A stretch of 35,646 nucleotides of DNA from Sanguibacter inulinus. GTDB taxonomy: Bacteria > Actinomycetota > Actinomycetes > Actinomycetales > Cellulomonadaceae. Below are positions 23,876 through 34,125 of the stretch, piece after piece. A program made the position numbers and the translations under genes. Position 1 is the first letter of the stretch, and each line of letters begins with the position of its first letter. The stretch lies in contig NZ_JACBYE010000046.1 in assembly GCF_013415325.1 (NCBI RefSeq), positions 1-35,646 on the forward strand, read 5' to 3'. The notes below the pieces were generated by a model, which saw nothing but the letters and a program-made list of their open reading frames with translations, was not told the origin of the DNA and did not search any database.

Positions 23876-26812
23876 GTGACCACGCAGGATGCCACCCACG
23901 CCCAGACTCCCTCCTCGACAGGACCGGGAGAGCCCTCGCAGCGCTACACCGCTGCCCTCGCGGGCGAGATCGAGCTCCGGTGGCAGGAGCGCTGGGCCGA
24001 GCGCGGGACCTTCCACGCCGCCAACCCCACAGGTCCGCTGACCGACGGCAAGGGCCGCAACGCCGACCCGTCGAGCCCCAGCTTCTTCGTCATGGACATG
24101 TTCCCGTACCCCTCGGGCGCAGGCCTGCACGTCGGCCACCCGCTCGGCTACATCGCGACCGATGTCGTCGGCCGCTTCCGGCGCATGTCCGGTGACAACG
24201 TGCTGCACGCTCTCGGTTACGACGCCTTCGGCCTGCCGGCCGAGCAGTTCGCGGTCCAGACGGGTCAGCACCCGCGCATCACGACCGAGGCGAACATCGC
24301 CAACATGAGCCGGCAGCTCCGCCGTCTGGGTCTCGCCCACGACGACCGCCGCTCCTTCGCGACGACCGACTCAGAGTTCGTGCGCTGGACGCAGTGGATC
24401 TTCCTCAAGATGTTCAACTCCTGGTACGACGTCGACGCCGTGCGTCCCGACGGTGGGACCGGTCGCGCGCGCCCGATCAGCGAGCTCGAGGCTGAGTACG
24501 CCGCCGGGACGCGGTCGGTCGCCGACGGCCGCGCGTGGGCCGAGCTCACGAGCGCCGAGCAGCGCGAGGTCATCAACGACCAGCGTCTTGCCTACGTCTC
24601 GAACGCCCCGGTCAACTGGTGCCCCGGCCTGGGCACCGTGCTCGCGAACGAAGAGGTCACCTCCGACGGCCGCTCCGAGCGCGGCAACTTCCCGGTGTTC
24701 CAGCGCAACCTGCGCCAGTGGAACATGCGCATCACCGCCTACGCCGACCGCCTGGTCGACGACCTCGAGGACATCGACTGGCCCGACAAGGTCAAGGCGA
24801 TGCAGCGCAACTGGATCGGCCGCTCCGAGGGTGCGCACGTGGTCTTCGACGTGGTCGGCGGGCGCGAGCCTGTCACCGTGTTCACCACGCGTCCGGACAC
24901 GCTCTTCGGTGCCACCTTCATGGTGGTCTCGCCCGAGCACCCGCTGCTCGACGAGGTCCCGGCCGAGTGGCCTGATGGCACGTCGGACGCCTGGACCGGC
25001 GAGCACGCGAACCCTGCGGACGCCGTCGCTGCGTACCGCGCGATGGCCGCCGCCAAGACGGCCGTCGAGCGTCAGGCCGACGCCGGCAAGAAGACCGGTG
25101 TGTTCACGGGTCACCTCGCCACCAACCCTGCGAACGGCCAGCTGCTGCCCGTCTTCACGGCGGACTACGTCCTCATGGGCTACGGCACCGGCGCGATCAT
25201 GGCCGTGCCCGGCGGCGACGAGCGCGACTTCGCCTTCGCGGAAGCCTTCGGCCTGCCCGTCGTCTACACGGTCGCGACGCCCGAGGGCTTCGAGGGTGGT
25301 GCTTGGACGGGTGACGGCGCGATCGTCGGCTCCGCGAACGACGAGGTCTCCCTCGACGGGCTCTCGGTCGCCGACGCGAAGAGCCGCATGATCGAGTGGC
25401 TGGAGTCCAAGGGCTACGGCTCGGGCACCATCACCTACCGCCTGCGCGACTGGCTCTTCAGCCGCCAGCGCTACTGGGGCGAGCCCTTCCCGATCGTCTA
25501 CGGCGACGACGACCAGCCCATCGCCCTGACCGAGGCGATGCTGCCGGTCGACCTGCCGGACGTCCCGGACTACTCGCCGCGCACCTACGCGCCCGACGAC
25601 GCCGACTCCTCGCCCGAGCCGCCGCTGGGCCGCAACGACGACTGGGTGACCGTCACCCTCGACCTGGGCGACGGTCCGCGCGAGTACCGCCGCGAGACCA
25701 ACACCATGCCCAACTGGGCCGGGTCGTGCTGGTACTACCTGCGCTACCTCGACCCGCAGAACGACGGTCCGTCGGCGACTGTGCCCGTCGACCCGAGCCT
25801 GGACTCCTACTGGATGGGCCCGAACCACAACGCAACAGCCGGTGCTGCCGGGGGCGTGGACCTCTACGTCGGTGGCGTCGAGCACGCCGTGCTGCACCTG
25901 CTGTACGCGCGCTTCTGGCACAAGGTGCTCTTCGACCTCGGCTACGTGTCGAGCGTCGAGCCCTTCCACAAGCTCTTCAACCAGGGCTACGTCCAGGCCT
26001 ACGCCTTCGTCGACGCCCGCGGCGCCTACGTCCCGGCCGACGAGGTCGAGGAGATCACGGCGGGCGACGGTTCGAGCATGTACGTCTGGAACGGTGAGTC
26101 CGTCACCCGTGAGTACGGGAAGATGGGCAAGTCGCTCAAGAACGTCGTCACGCCCGACGACATGTACGAGGCCTACGGGGCGGACACCTTCCGGGTCTAC
26201 GAGATGTCGATGGGCCCGCTCGACGTGTCCCGCCCGTGGGACACGCGCGCCGTCGTCGGCTCGCAGAGGTTCTTGCAGCGACTGTGGCGCAACGTCGTCT
26301 CGGAGGAGACCGGCGAGCTCACCGTCACCGACGAGCCCGCCTCGGACGAGACGCTGCGCCACGTGCACCGTGCCATCGCCGACGTGCGCGTCGAGATGGA
26401 GAACATGCGCACCAACACGGCGATCGCGAAGCTCATCACGCTCAACAACCACCTGACCACGCTCGAGGCCGTGCCGCGCGAGGCTGCCGAGGCGATCGTG
26501 CTGATGACCGCACCGGTCGCCCCGCACATCGCGGAAGAGCTGTGGGAGCGCCTCGGCCACGACGAGTCGCTCACCTACGAGCCCTTCCCTGTCGCGGACG
26601 AGCAGTACCTCGTCCAGGACTCGGTGACCTGCGTGTTCCAGGTGCAGGGGAAGGTGCGCGGCCGCGCCGACGTGCCGCCGGCGATCTCCGAGGCGGACCT
26701 CGAGGCTCTCGCCCTCGCCGACCCCGGGGTGCAGCGTGCGCTCGACGGCCGTGCGGTCATGAAGGTCATCACGCGCGCGCCCAAGCTGGTCAACATCGTC
26801 CCGGCGAAGTAG
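23876..26812 (+). CDS. leuS: Leucyl-tRNA synthetase
   Basis: 978-aa class I synthetase. The HIGH-type motif is HVGH (85-88) after FPYPSGAGL, and KMGKS is at 749-753. The CP1 editing domain carries the threonine-rich [12 protein letters not shown] and the [19 protein letters not shown] loop. The [19 protein letters not shown] segment near residue 200 is a lineage insertion seen in actinobacterial LeuS. The C-terminal anticodon and tail domains are complete. GTG start, predicted leaderless. A DegV gene follows after 14 nt. Confidence 0.98.
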   Translation: MTTQDATHAQTPSSTGPGEPSQRYTAALAGEIELRWQERWAERGTFHAANPTGPLTDGKGRNADPSSPSFFVMDMFPYPSGAGLHVGHPLGYIATDVVGRFRRMSGDNVLHALGYDAFGLPAEQFAVQTGQHPRITTEANIANMSRQLRRLGLAHDDRRSFATTDSEFVRWTQWIFLKMFNSWYDVDAVRPDGGTGRARPISELEAEYAAGTRSVADGRAWAELTSAEQREVINDQRLAYVSNAPVNWCPGLGTVLANEEVTSDGRSERGNFPVFQRNLRQWNMRITAYADRLVDDLEDIDWPDKVKAMQRNWIGRSEGAHVVFDVVGGREPVTVFTTRPDTLFGATFMVVSPEHPLLDEVPAEWPDGTSDAWTGEHANPADAVAAYRAMAAAKTAVERQADAGKKTGVFTGHLATNPANGQLLPVFTADYVLMGYGTGAIMAVPGGDERDFAFAEAFGLPVVYTVATPEGFEGGAWTGDGAIVGSANDEVSLDGLSVADAKSRMIEWLESKGYGSGTITYRLRDWLFSRQRYWGEPFPIVYGDDDQPIALTEAMLPVDLPDVPDYSPRTYAPDDADSSPEPPLGRNDDWVTVTLDLGDGPREYRRETNTMPNWAGSCWYYLRYLDPQNDGPSATVPVDPSLDSYWMGPNHNATAGAAGGVDLYVGGVEHAVLHLLYARFWHKVLFDLGYVSSVEPFHKLFNQGYVQAYAFVDARGAYVPADEVEEITAGDGSSMYVWNGESVTREYGKMGKSLKNVVTPDDMYEAYGADTFRVYEMSMGPLDVSRPWDTRAVVGSQRFLQRLWRNVVSEETGELTVTDEPASDETLRHVHRAIADVRVEMENMRTNTAIAKLITLNNHLTTLEAVPREAAEAIVLMTAPVAPHIAEELWERLGHDESLTYEPFPVADEQYLVQDSVTCVFQVQGKVRGRADVPPAISEADLEALALADPGVQRALDGRAVMKVITRAPKLVNIVPAK

Positions 26813-26826
26813 CGGCTCGAGCAGAC

Positions 26827-27735
26827 GTGGCGGGAGACCGCACCGACGCGGCCGTGCCGGCAGCAGCCGGCACGGCCCTGAGCCGTGTCCTGGTCGTGAC
26901 GGACTCGACGGCCTCGCTGCCTGCCGGCCTCGCGGCCGAGCACGGGGTCGGGGTGGTCCCGCTCCAGGTGGGGATCGACGGTGAGACCTTCCACGAGGGT
27001 ATCGATCTCGACTCGGCTGCCCTGGTCGCGGCGCTCGACCGGCATGCCGTCGTCACGACGTCGCAGCCCTCGGTGGGTGCCTTCCTCGAGGTCTACAGGG
27101 CGGCCGCGGCTGCCGGAGCCGAGCGGATCGTCTCGGTCCACCTCTCGGGTGAGCTCTCAGGGACCGTCCGGGCAGCCGCCCTCGCCGCGTCCGACAGCCC
27201 TGTCCCTGTCGAGGTGGTCGACTCGCGGAGCGTCGCGACAGGCCTGGGCTTCGCGGCCCTCGCCGCAGCCCGGTCCGCTGCGGCCGGCGCGCCCACCGAC
27301 GAGGTGGTGCGCGTCGCCGAGCGGGTGGCTGAGTCGACCCGTGCGCTGTTCGTGGTCGACTCCCTCGACCACCTGCGACGGGGCGGACGCCTGAGTGCTG
27401 CTGCCGCGGCGATCGGCACCGCCCTCGGGCTGCGGCCCGTGCTCGGCGTGCGCGACGGGCGGATCGAGGTGGTCCAGAAGGTCCGGTCCCGAGGCGCCGG
27501 TGCCGACAGGCTGGTCGCTGCGGCCGAGGCGGCCCTGGCGGCGAGCCCGCACGTGCGCTTCGCCGTGCACCACCTGGGCGACGACGCTGCGGCGAGGGCG
27601 TGCGCGCGGCGGGTCGAGGACGTGACGGGTCGGTCGGTCCTCGTGTCGCCGGTGAGCGCTGTCCTCGGTGCGCACGTCGGACCGGGATTGCTCGCGCTCG
27701 TGTCGGTCGACGACCCGGGAGCTGTCGACGTCTGA
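26827..27735 (+). CDS. DegV-family fatty-acid-binding protein
   Basis: 302-aa cytosolic protein of the DegV/FakB family, which binds one fatty acid; FakB members present it to the kinase FakA. Conserved blocks are VTDSTASLP, TSQPSVGAF, HLSGELSGTV, VDSRSVATGLG and VDSLDHLRRGGRLS. The GTG start leaves about 22 residues before the fold; no better start is seen, and a strong hairpin (26851-26876) lies within this extension. fakA is not in the window. It begins 14 nt after leuS and is probably co-transcribed with it. Confidence 0.9.
   Translation: MAGDRTDAAVPAAAGTALSRVLVVTDSTASLPAGLAAEHGVGVVPLQVGIDGETFHEGIDLDSAALVAALDRHAVVTTSQPSVGAFLEVYRAAAAAGAERIVSVHLSGELSGTVRAAALAASDSPVPVEVVDSRSVATGLGFAALAAARSAAAGAPTDEVVRVAERVAESTRALFVVDSLDHLRRGGRLSAAAAAIGTALGLRPVLGVRDGRIEVVQKVRSRGAGADRLVAAAEAALAASPHVRFAVHHLGDDAAARACARRVEDVTGRSVLVSPVSAVLGAHVGPGLLALVSVDDPGAVDV
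26851..26876 (+). repeat. 11-bp perfect hairpin inside the degV 5' end
   Basis: GCCGTGCCGGC-agca-GCCGGCACGGC, 39 nt after the leuS stop and inside the predicted DegV N-terminal extension. It could act as a partial terminator for leuS or limit DegV expression; no T run follows. Confidence 0.6.
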
Positions 27736-27860
27736 GGAGCAGCAGGCCGAGGGCCCGGACACTGAGGCCTCGACAGATTGGCTCTGTGTCCACAGCCCTC
27801 CGGTAGCCGGGAGCTTCCACAGACGGCGCGACGGCGAGTGCCGAGGCGCGCGCCCGGATC

Positions 27861-27866
27861 TAGCGT
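27861..27866 (+). promoter_or_regulatory. -10 box TAGCGT of leaderless comEA
   Basis: TAGCGT, 7 nt, then GTG at 27874. Two TCCACAG motifs (27787-27795 and 27815-27822) lie upstream. No competence (ComK- or Sxy-like) box is recognised. Confidence 0.5.
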
Positions 27867-27873
27867 CTGGCGG

Positions 27874-28929
27874 GTGAAAGCACCTCGATCCCTTGACGAA
27901 CCAGACGAGCACGGGCTCCCCGGTGGACTTCCGACCAGGTCCCGAGGTCGCCTGCGGGAGGACGGCGGGGACTGGCGCGAGCGGGAGCACGTCCAAGGGC
28001 ACGAGGGGCCAGGCGGCTTGGCTGACGACTGGGCTGACGACTTGTCGGCGGCGTCCGACGCCAGAGACCTGCCCGAGGCCCCGGGCAGCGCGCTCGTCCG
28101 GTCGGTCGCTGCCGCCTACACCGCAGCCCACGGACACCCGGCCGAGCACGACACGCTCGTGGACCGCGAGACAGGACGCCGACGTTGGGCGCTCGGGCTG
28201 CGAGCGGCCCTCGCTGCTGCCGTGGCGCTGCTCGTCGTCGGGGGTGTCGTGGTGGTGCGTGACCTGAGGACCATGTCGGTCGAGCCTGTCGCCGTCAGCG
28301 AGGGTGACGGCGCGGCTGCTGAGGTGGGTGGTGCTCAGGCTCAGACGACCGGAGACGATCAGGACGGTGGAGAGAACCAGGGCGATGCCAAGCAGACGCC
28401 CTCCGGCGAGAAGGGAGATGGGTCGTCTGCTGCCGGCGACGGCGTCTCGTCTGATGCGGGGGCGAGCGGCGAGACGGTGCTGGTCCACGTCGTCGGGCAG
28501 GTCAACGCGCCCGGCGTCGTCGAGATCCCGGCCGGCTCGCGGGTGGTCGACGCCATCGCCGCGGCAGGCGGCACGACCGCGGAGGCCGACACCGCAGCGG
28601 TGAATCTCGCCCGGCAGGCCGTCGACGGCGAGCAGGTCTACGTGCCTGCACCCGGGGAGGCCGTCCAGGTGCCCGGGGCCGGACCAGCTCCGGCGGGTGG
28701 TCCGGGCGGAGGTGACACGAGCGGGGCTCCAGGTGGAGCGCTGGTGAACCTCAACAGCGCGGGTTCGGAGGAGCTCCAGGCTCTCCCGGGCGTCGGTCCG
28801 GCGCTCGCGCAGCGCATCCTCGACTGGCGAGAGTCGAACGGTACCTTCGGCTCGATCGACCAGCTCCAGGATGTCTCGGGGATCGGCCCTGTCGTCTTCG
28901 AGGGCCTCCGCGCCCTGGTCACGGTATGA
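27874..28929 (+). CDS. comEA: ComEA-like DNA-binding protein
   Basis: 351-aa membrane-anchored DNA receptor or helix-hairpin-helix protein. A long charged cytosolic N-terminus (1-104) precedes one membrane helix (about 105-128). Then come a disordered Gly/Asp/Gln linker, an SLBB domain (about 200-262, HVVGQVNAPGVVEIPAGSRV), a Gly/Pro linker, and two helix-hairpin-helix motifs (about 290-351, LNSAGSEELQALPGVGPALAQRI and GIGPVVFEGL). The 100-residue N-terminus is longer than in Bacillus ComEA. GTG start, predicted leaderless. Overlaps comEC by 4 nt. Whether the host is transformable is unknown. Confidence 0.93.
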   Translation: MKAPRSLDEPDEHGLPGGLPTRSRGRLREDGGDWREREHVQGHEGPGGLADDWADDLSAASDARDLPEAPGSALVRSVAAAYTAAHGHPAEHDTLVDRETGRRRWALGLRAALAAAVALLVVGGVVVVRDLRTMSVEPVAVSEGDGAAAEVGGAQAQTTGDDQDGGENQGDAKQTPSGEKGDGSSAAGDGVSSDAGASGETVLVHVVGQVNAPGVVEIPAGSRVVDAIAAAGGTTAEADTAAVNLARQAVDGEQVYVPAPGEAVQVPGAGPAPAGGPGGGDTSGAPGGALVNLNSAGSEELQALPGVGPALAQRILDWRESNGTFGSIDQLQDVSGIGPVVFEGLRALVTV

Positions 28930-31550
28930 GCGGCGTCCCGCGGGATCTCCGGCTGGTCCCGGCGACGCTCGCTGGCTCGTCGGTGACCTGGTGGTCTGTC
29001 GCCTCCGAGGTCCGGCCTGTCGTCGTGGGAGCAGCGGGTGCGGGTGTCACCGTCCTCCTGCTCGTCGCGGTCCGTGCCGTGCTGCTCCGGCGGTGGTCCG
29101 CCACGCCGCCGGTGGTGCGTGCCAGTCTCGGTCAGCTCGTGCTCGTCGGTGCTGTCGTGATGGTGCTGAGTCTTGTGGTCGCAGCACAGCTGAAGGCCGG
29201 GAGCACGGGTCTCCTGCCCGGTCTTGTCGGTGCCGGAGCGAGCGGGACGGTCCGCGGGTCGGTCGTGTCGGAGCCGCGGACCACATCCGCGGGCTTCGGT
29301 GGCGAACCGCGGGTCGTGCGGACGATCGCCCTGACGACGGTGACCGGCTGGTCCGGCGACGTGCTGTCGACCGGCCCTGCTCACGGGGACGTGGTCGTGC
29401 TCGGAGGCACGGCCCTGGCTGACGTCGACTACGGCGCGACCGTGGAGGTCGACGGGAGGCTGCTCGAGGTCGACCCGGGGAGCGCGACGACCGCGATGCT
29501 GGCGCTGCGGGAGTCGACACCCTCGTCTCCCGCGCTGCGGGTCCTCGAGCCACCAGGTCCGCTCCTGCGGGCGGTGGGCACGGTGCGGTCCTCCTTCGTC
29601 GACGTCTCGTCCACGTTGCCCGAGCAGGCGCGCGGCCTCGTGCCGGGTGTCGCCGTGGGGGACACGTCGATGCTCTCGCCGCGCCTGGACGCCGCGATGA
29701 AGACGACCTCGCTCACCCACGTCACGGCCGTCTCGGGCTCGCACTTCGCGATCATCTTCGCGACGGTCTCCGGGCTGTGCACGCTCGTCCGGCTGCCTCG
29801 GCGCGTGAGGGTCGTGGTCGCAGGGCTTGCGATGGCCGGGTTCGTGATGCTCGTGCACCCGGAGCCGAGCGTGGTCCGGGCTGGCGCGATGTCTGCTGTC
29901 GCCCTGGTCGCCGTGCTGCTCGGGCGTCCTGGTCAGGCGCTCTCGGCGCTGTGCGCGGCGGTCCTCGTGCTGCTCGCGGTAGACCCGTTCCTCGTGCGCT
30001 CCTACGGCTTCGTGCTCTCCGCACTGGGGACCGCGGGGCTGGTCGTCGGGACCCGGCCGATCGCCACCTGGCTCGGACGCGCCCTGCCGCGGTGGATGGC
30101 GCTGGCTGTCGCGGTCCCGCTCGCCGCCCAGCTCGCCTGCGCGCCGGTGATCGTCCTGCTCGACCCTGTCGTGGCGACCTACGCTGTCCCGGCCAACGTG
30201 CTGGCCGCCCCGGCGCTCGTCCCGGCCACGGTCCTCGGTGTCGTCGGAGCGCTCCTCGCGCCGTGGTGGCCGGGTACGGCAGGGTTGTTCGCGCAGGTCG
30301 CAGGCTGGGCCACCTGGTGGATCGCCGAGGTCGCAGAACGCCTCGCAGGAGCACCCCTCGCGAGCATCCCGTGGGCGGCCGGGGCGCCGGGGGCGGTCTT
30401 GCTCGCGGTCGTATCAGCAGCAGCGGTCGTCCTCGTCTGGCGGTGGAGCAGCATCGTGTGGACGGCACGGACCGGGATGTTCGTCGCCGGGATCGGGGCA
30501 CCGCCGAGCGCACCGCGCTCGGGCCGGGCCACGACGGTCTTCGCCAGGTTGGGGACCGGAGCGTCACGCGGGACCGGGGCCGTGCACGCGGCCGCACGAC
30601 CGCTCGCGCGTGCTGCCGGCCTGCTGACCTGCGCCCTCGTCGGGCTCCTCGTGGTGTGGCAGACGCAGCCGCCGTGGCTGGCCGACGTGCTGCGCGGTGG
30701 GGGAGCGGCCTGGGACGCCGACTGGCAGGTCGTGGTGTGCGACGTCGGCCAGGGTGACGCCCTGGTGGTGCAGACCGGCCCAGGGCGGGCGGTCATGGTC
30801 GACGTCGGACCGCCTGGTGACGCAGCGGCTCGCTGCCTCGACGAGCTCGGAGTGACCACCCTCGACCTCCTGGTACTCACGCACTTCCACGACGACCACG
30901 TCGGCGGGCTCCCCGAGGTCCTCGACGGGCGCGTGGTCGAGGAGGCCTACGTCAGCCCGGTCCGGGAGCCAGCGGGCCACGCCGAGGGGGTCGCACGGCT
31001 GCTCGACGCTGCGAGCATCCCGTGGCAGGTGGTGAGCGCGAACTCGGACGGGCTGGAGCTGCTGGCCGGCCCGGCACCCGACCAGGTCGCGTGGGGGGTG
31101 CTGGCCCCCGCTGCGAGCGCCGCAGAGGGTCGAGCTGCCGGGCGACCGACAGCGGGGACGGCCGAGGACGGGGCGGCGAACGACGGGAGCGTCGTCATGG
31201 TGATCCGCACCCCGGAGCTGAGCGTCGTGGCCCTCGGTGACCTCGAGGCCCGAGGCCAGGCCGCCCTCCTGCGGAGCCTGACCGACGACGGTGTGAGCCT
31301 CGGCCCTGTCGACGTCGTCAAGATGGCCCACCACGGCTCCCGCGCGCAGGACCCCGAGCTCGCCCGCCTGCTCAGCCCTGACGTCGTGCTCGTCGGCGTC
31401 GGCGCCGACAACACCTACGGGCACCCCACGCAGGACGCCCTCGACCTCTACGAGTCCCACGGCGCGACCACCCTGCGCACCGACCTGTGCAGCACCTCGG
31501 GAGTCCTCGTCCGCGGGGGACAGACCTTGGTCGCAGGCGGCTGCTCGTGA
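28926..31550 (+). CDS. comEC: ComEC/Rec2 competence membrane channel with MBL domain
   Basis: 874-aa protein for passage of single-stranded DNA across the membrane. Two or three N-terminal helices, an extracytoplasmic OB-like DUF4131 region (about 85-200), the multi-helix competence domain (about 225-600, with THVTAVSGSHFAII), then a metallo-beta-lactamase-like domain (about 605-874): DVGQGDALVV, THFHDDHVGG (His653, His655, Asp657, His658), and KMAHHGSRAQD. The metal-site residues are intact, so the nuclease-like domain could be active. ATG overlapping the comEA stop (ATGA). Confidence 0.95.
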   Translation: MSGVPRDLRLVPATLAGSSVTWWSVASEVRPVVVGAAGAGVTVLLLVAVRAVLLRRWSATPPVVRASLGQLVLVGAVVMVLSLVVAAQLKAGSTGLLPGLVGAGASGTVRGSVVSEPRTTSAGFGGEPRVVRTIALTTVTGWSGDVLSTGPAHGDVVVLGGTALADVDYGATVEVDGRLLEVDPGSATTAMLALRESTPSSPALRVLEPPGPLLRAVGTVRSSFVDVSSTLPEQARGLVPGVAVGDTSMLSPRLDAAMKTTSLTHVTAVSGSHFAIIFATVSGLCTLVRLPRRVRVVVAGLAMAGFVMLVHPEPSVVRAGAMSAVALVAVLLGRPGQALSALCAAVLVLLAVDPFLVRSYGFVLSALGTAGLVVGTRPIATWLGRALPRWMALAVAVPLAAQLACAPVIVLLDPVVATYAVPANVLAAPALVPATVLGVVGALLAPWWPGTAGLFAQVAGWATWWIAEVAERLAGAPLASIPWAAGAPGAVLLAVVSAAAVVLVWRWSSIVWTARTGMFVAGIGAPPSAPRSGRATTVFARLGTGASRGTGAVHAAARPLARAAGLLTCALVGLLVVWQTQPPWLADVLRGGGAAWDADWQVVVCDVGQGDALVVQTGPGRAVMVDVGPPGDAAARCLDELGVTTLDLLVLTHFHDDHVGGLPEVLDGRVVEEAYVSPVREPAGHAEGVARLLDAASIPWQVVSANSDGLELLAGPAPDQVAWGVLAPAASAAEGRAAGRPTAGTAEDGAANDGSVVMVIRTPELSVVALGDLEARGQAALLRSLTDDGVSLGPVDVVKMAHHGSRAQDPELARLLSPDVVLVGVGADNTYGHPTQDALDLYESHGATTLRTDLCSTSGVLVRGGQTLVAGGCS

Positions 31551-31562
31551 CACCCTTGGACC

Positions 31563-32567
31563 ATGGCCGCCCCCCGAAGCTCAGCACGTGGCAAGACCCC
31601 TGGACTCGCGTGGGACGAGGCGACGCTCGCACCTGTCGTCCTGGTCCACGGGGCCGAGGGGCTGCTCGTCGACAGGGCTGTCGAGAGGCTCGTCGGGCTG
31701 GCCCGTGAGCTCGACCCCGAGACCGAGAAGACGACCGTCCAGGCCGCGCTCTACCAGTCCGGCATGCTCTCGGTCCTCACCAGCCCGTCGCTCTTCGCCG
31801 AGCCGCGGATCGTCGTGGTCGAGAGCGTCGAGGCGACGACGGACGCCCTGATGACCGACGTCATCGCCTATCTCTCCGCGCCGGCCGACGACGTGTTCCT
31901 CGTCCTCGAGCACCGCGGGGGAGTGCGCGGCAAGAAGATGCTCGACGCGATCCGTGCGAGCGGCGCTCCTGTGGTCACCTGCGACCCCATCAAGAAGGAT
32001 GCCGAGAAGGTGGCCTTCGCGGCTGCCGAGTTCAAGCGCGGCGGGCGCCGAGCCACAGCGGGTGCGGTCCGCGCGCTCGTCGAGGCCGTCGGCAGCGACC
32101 TGCGCGAGCTCGCGGCGTCCTGCTCGCAGCTCATGGCCGACTCCGAGAAGACCATCGACGAGACCGCCGTGTCCCGCTACTACGGCGGACGGGTCGAGGC
32201 GACGGGCTTCAGGGTCGCCGACGCTGCCATCGCCGGCGACGCCGGTCAGGCCGTCGCCCTGCTCCGCCACGCGCTCGACACCGGAGCCGACCCCGTCCCT
32301 GTCGTCGCGGCCCTCGCGATGAAGCTGCGCACCCTCGCCAAGGTGGCTGGGATGCGCGGCCGGGGCGGCAGCGCCTCTGACATGGGGCTCGCGCCGTGGC
32401 AGGTCGACCGTGCCCGCAAGGACCTCGCGAGCTGGACGCCGGAGGGCCTCGCGACAGCCATCACGGCGACGGCCCAGGCCGACGCCGAGGTCAAGGGTGC
32501 CGGCCGTGACCCGGTCTTCGCCGTCGAGCGCGCAGTCCTCACCGTCGCCCGCAGCGCGGGCCGCTGA
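31563..32567 (+). CDS. holA: DNA polymerase III delta subunit
   Basis: 334-aa clamp-loader subunit that opens the sliding clamp. The N-terminal AAA-like domain has LVHGAEGLLVDRAVERL and the domain boundary SPSLFAEPRIVVVE; it lacks a functional Walker A, as normal for delta. DPIKKDAEKVAFAAAEFKRGG and LRELAASCSQL are typical of HolA. ATG 12 nt after comEC; the comEC-holA order is conserved in actinobacteria. A hairpin overlaps its stop codon. Confidence 0.95.
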   Translation: MAAPRSSARGKTPGLAWDEATLAPVVLVHGAEGLLVDRAVERLVGLARELDPETEKTTVQAALYQSGMLSVLTSPSLFAEPRIVVVESVEATTDALMTDVIAYLSAPADDVFLVLEHRGGVRGKKMLDAIRASGAPVVTCDPIKKDAEKVAFAAAEFKRGGRRATAGAVRALVEAVGSDLRELAASCSQLMADSEKTIDETAVSRYYGGRVEATGFRVADAAIAGDAGQAVALLRHALDTGADPVPVVAALAMKLRTLAKVAGMRGRGGSASDMGLAPWQVDRARKDLASWTPEGLATAITATAQADAEVKGAGRDPVFAVERAVLTVARSAGR

Positions 32568-32580
32568 GGGAGCGGCCCGC
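32556..32580. terminator. Bidirectional hairpin between holA and the HTH-MurA gene
   Basis: GCGGGCCGCT-gaggg-AGCGGCCCGC, a perfect 10-bp stem that includes the last holA codons and its TGA. It lies between two convergent genes (22-bp gap) and can end both transcripts. Confidence 0.8.
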
Positions 32581-32588
32581 TCCTCGGC

Positions 32589-34118
32589 TCAGGCGTCCCG
32601 GAACACCGTGATCTGCGCACCCAGCGCCGTCAGGCGGTCGGCCAGGTCTTCATACCCACGCCGGATCATGTACACGTTGCGCAGCACCGAGGTGCCCTGG
32701 GCGGCGAGCATGCCGAGCAGCACCACGACGGCCGGGCGCAGCGCCGGCGGGCACATGAGCTCCGCCCCGCGCCACCGGGTCGGGCCCTCGACGAGCACGC
32801 GGTGCGGGTCGAGCAGCCGGACGTTCGCGCCGAGGTTCGTCAGCTCGGTGAGGTAGATCGCGCGGTTGTCGTAGGTCCAGTCGTGGATGAGGGTCCCACC
32901 CTCGGCCGACGCCGCGATGACGGCGAAGAACGGCAGGTTGTCGATGTTCACGCCTGGGAAGGGCATCGCGTGGATCTTGTCGATCGGCGCCTTGAGGTCG
33001 CTCACGTGCGTGGTGAGGTCGACCAGCCTGGTCCGCCCGTTGGTCGACATGTACTCCTCGGTCATGTCGTAGCGGAAGCCCATGGTCCGCAGGATCGCGA
33101 GCTCGATCTCGACGAACTCGATCGGCACCCGTCGGATCGTGATCGACGACTTCGTCACGACAGCCGCCGCCAGGAAGGTCATGGCCTCGACCGGGTCCTC
33201 CGACGGTGCGTACTCGATGTCGGTGTCGATCACGGGCACCCCGTGCACCACGAGCGTCGTGGTCCCGATGCCCTCGATCTTCACGCCGAGGTCTTCGAGG
33301 AAGAAGCAGAGGTCCTGGACCATGTAGTTCGGGCTCGCGTTGCGGATCGTCGTGGCGCCGTCGTGACGGGCCGCTGCGAGGATCGCGTTCTCGGTGACGG
33401 TGTCGCCGCGCTCGACGAGCACGATCGCACCGTCCGCCCGGCGCTCGTGGTCGACCTCGACGTGGTACTTCTCCTCGGTCGCGCGGACCTCGACGCCGAA
33501 GTGACGCAGCGCGAGCATGTGCGGCTCGACCGTCCGGGTCCCGAGGTCGCAGCCCCCGGCGTAGGGGAGCTGGAAGGCGGGGCGGTCGTGCACGAGCGGG
33601 CCGAGCAGCATGAGGATGCTGCGGGTGCGGCGCGCCGCCTCCTGGTCCATCTCGTCGAGGGCGAGGGTCACGGGTGGCTGGAGCACGAGGTCGCGGCCGT
33701 CCTCGGTCCACTCGGCGCTCACGCCGATGCTGCGCAGCACCTCGAGGATGCGGTCGACCTCGGCGATCCGTGCGACCCCGCGCAGGGTGGTCCGTCCGCG
33801 GTTGAGCAGCGAGGCGCAGAGCAGCGCGACGGCGGCGTTCTTCGACGAGCGGATGTCGACGGCGCCGTTGAGCTCACGGCCACCATGCACCCGCAGGTGC
33901 ATGACGTCGTTGCGGCCCAGCGTGAGGAGCTCGGCGTCGAGGGCCTCGGAGATCCGCCGGACGGTCTCGAGCGAGAGGTTCTGGCCACCCTTCTCGATCC
34001 GGTTGACAGCGCTCTGGCTGGTCCCGATCTTCTCGGCCAGGTGCGCCTGGGTCCAACCGTGGAGCTTGCGGGCGTCGCGGATGAGGGTACCGATCCGCGC
34101 GGCATCGATCGTCGTCAT
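32589..34118 (-). CDS. MurA-type enolpyruvyl transferase with N-terminal XRE helix-turn-helix
   Basis: 509 aa. Residues about 8-62 are an XRE/Cro-type HTH (LHGWTQAHLAEKIGTSQSAVNRIEKG). Residues about 73-509 are a full UDP-GlcNAc 1-carboxyvinyltransferase-like fold, the first step of peptidoglycan synthesis: SSKNAA with Lys93/Asn94, GGCDLGTR with Cys190 aligned to the E. coli Cys115 loop, Asp393 in FPGVNIDN aligned to Asp305, and IRRGYEDLADRL near the end. The catalytic residues look intact, so the protein may be both enzyme and repressor. ATG 34118 is chosen because TACGGT sits 7 nt upstream; GTG 34127 is possible. An 18-bp palindrome covers its promoter. A standard murA is expected elsewhere in the genome. 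Confidence 0.88.
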   Translation of the reverse strand: MTTIDAARIGTLIRDARKLHGWTQAHLAEKIGTSQSAVNRIEKGGQNLSLETVRRISEALDAELLTLGRNDVMHLRVHGGRELNGAVDIRSSKNAAVALLCASLLNRGRTTLRGVARIAEVDRILEVLRSIGVSAEWTEDGRDLVLQPPVTLALDEMDQEAARRTRSILMLLGPLVHDRPAFQLPYAGGCDLGTRTVEPHMLALRHFGVEVRATEEKYHVEVDHERRADGAIVLVERGDTVTENAILAAARHDGATTIRNASPNYMVQDLCFFLEDLGVKIEGIGTTTLVVHGVPVIDTDIEYAPSEDPVEAMTFLAAAVVTKSSITIRRVPIEFVEIELAILRTMGFRYDMTEEYMSTNGRTRLVDLTTHVSDLKAPIDKIHAMPFPGVNIDNLPFFAVIAASAEGGTLIHDWTYDNRAIYLTELTNLGANVRLLDPHRVLVEGPTRWRGAELMCPPALRPAVVVLLGMLAAQGTSVLRNVYMIRRGYEDLADRLTALGAQITVFRDA

Positions 34119-34125
34119 GCCCGCC

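Noticed and set aside
24371-26560. 729-aa minus-strand open frame
   Set aside because: Antisense of leuS with low-complexity Val/Asp/Arg composition; no ribosome site or family signal.
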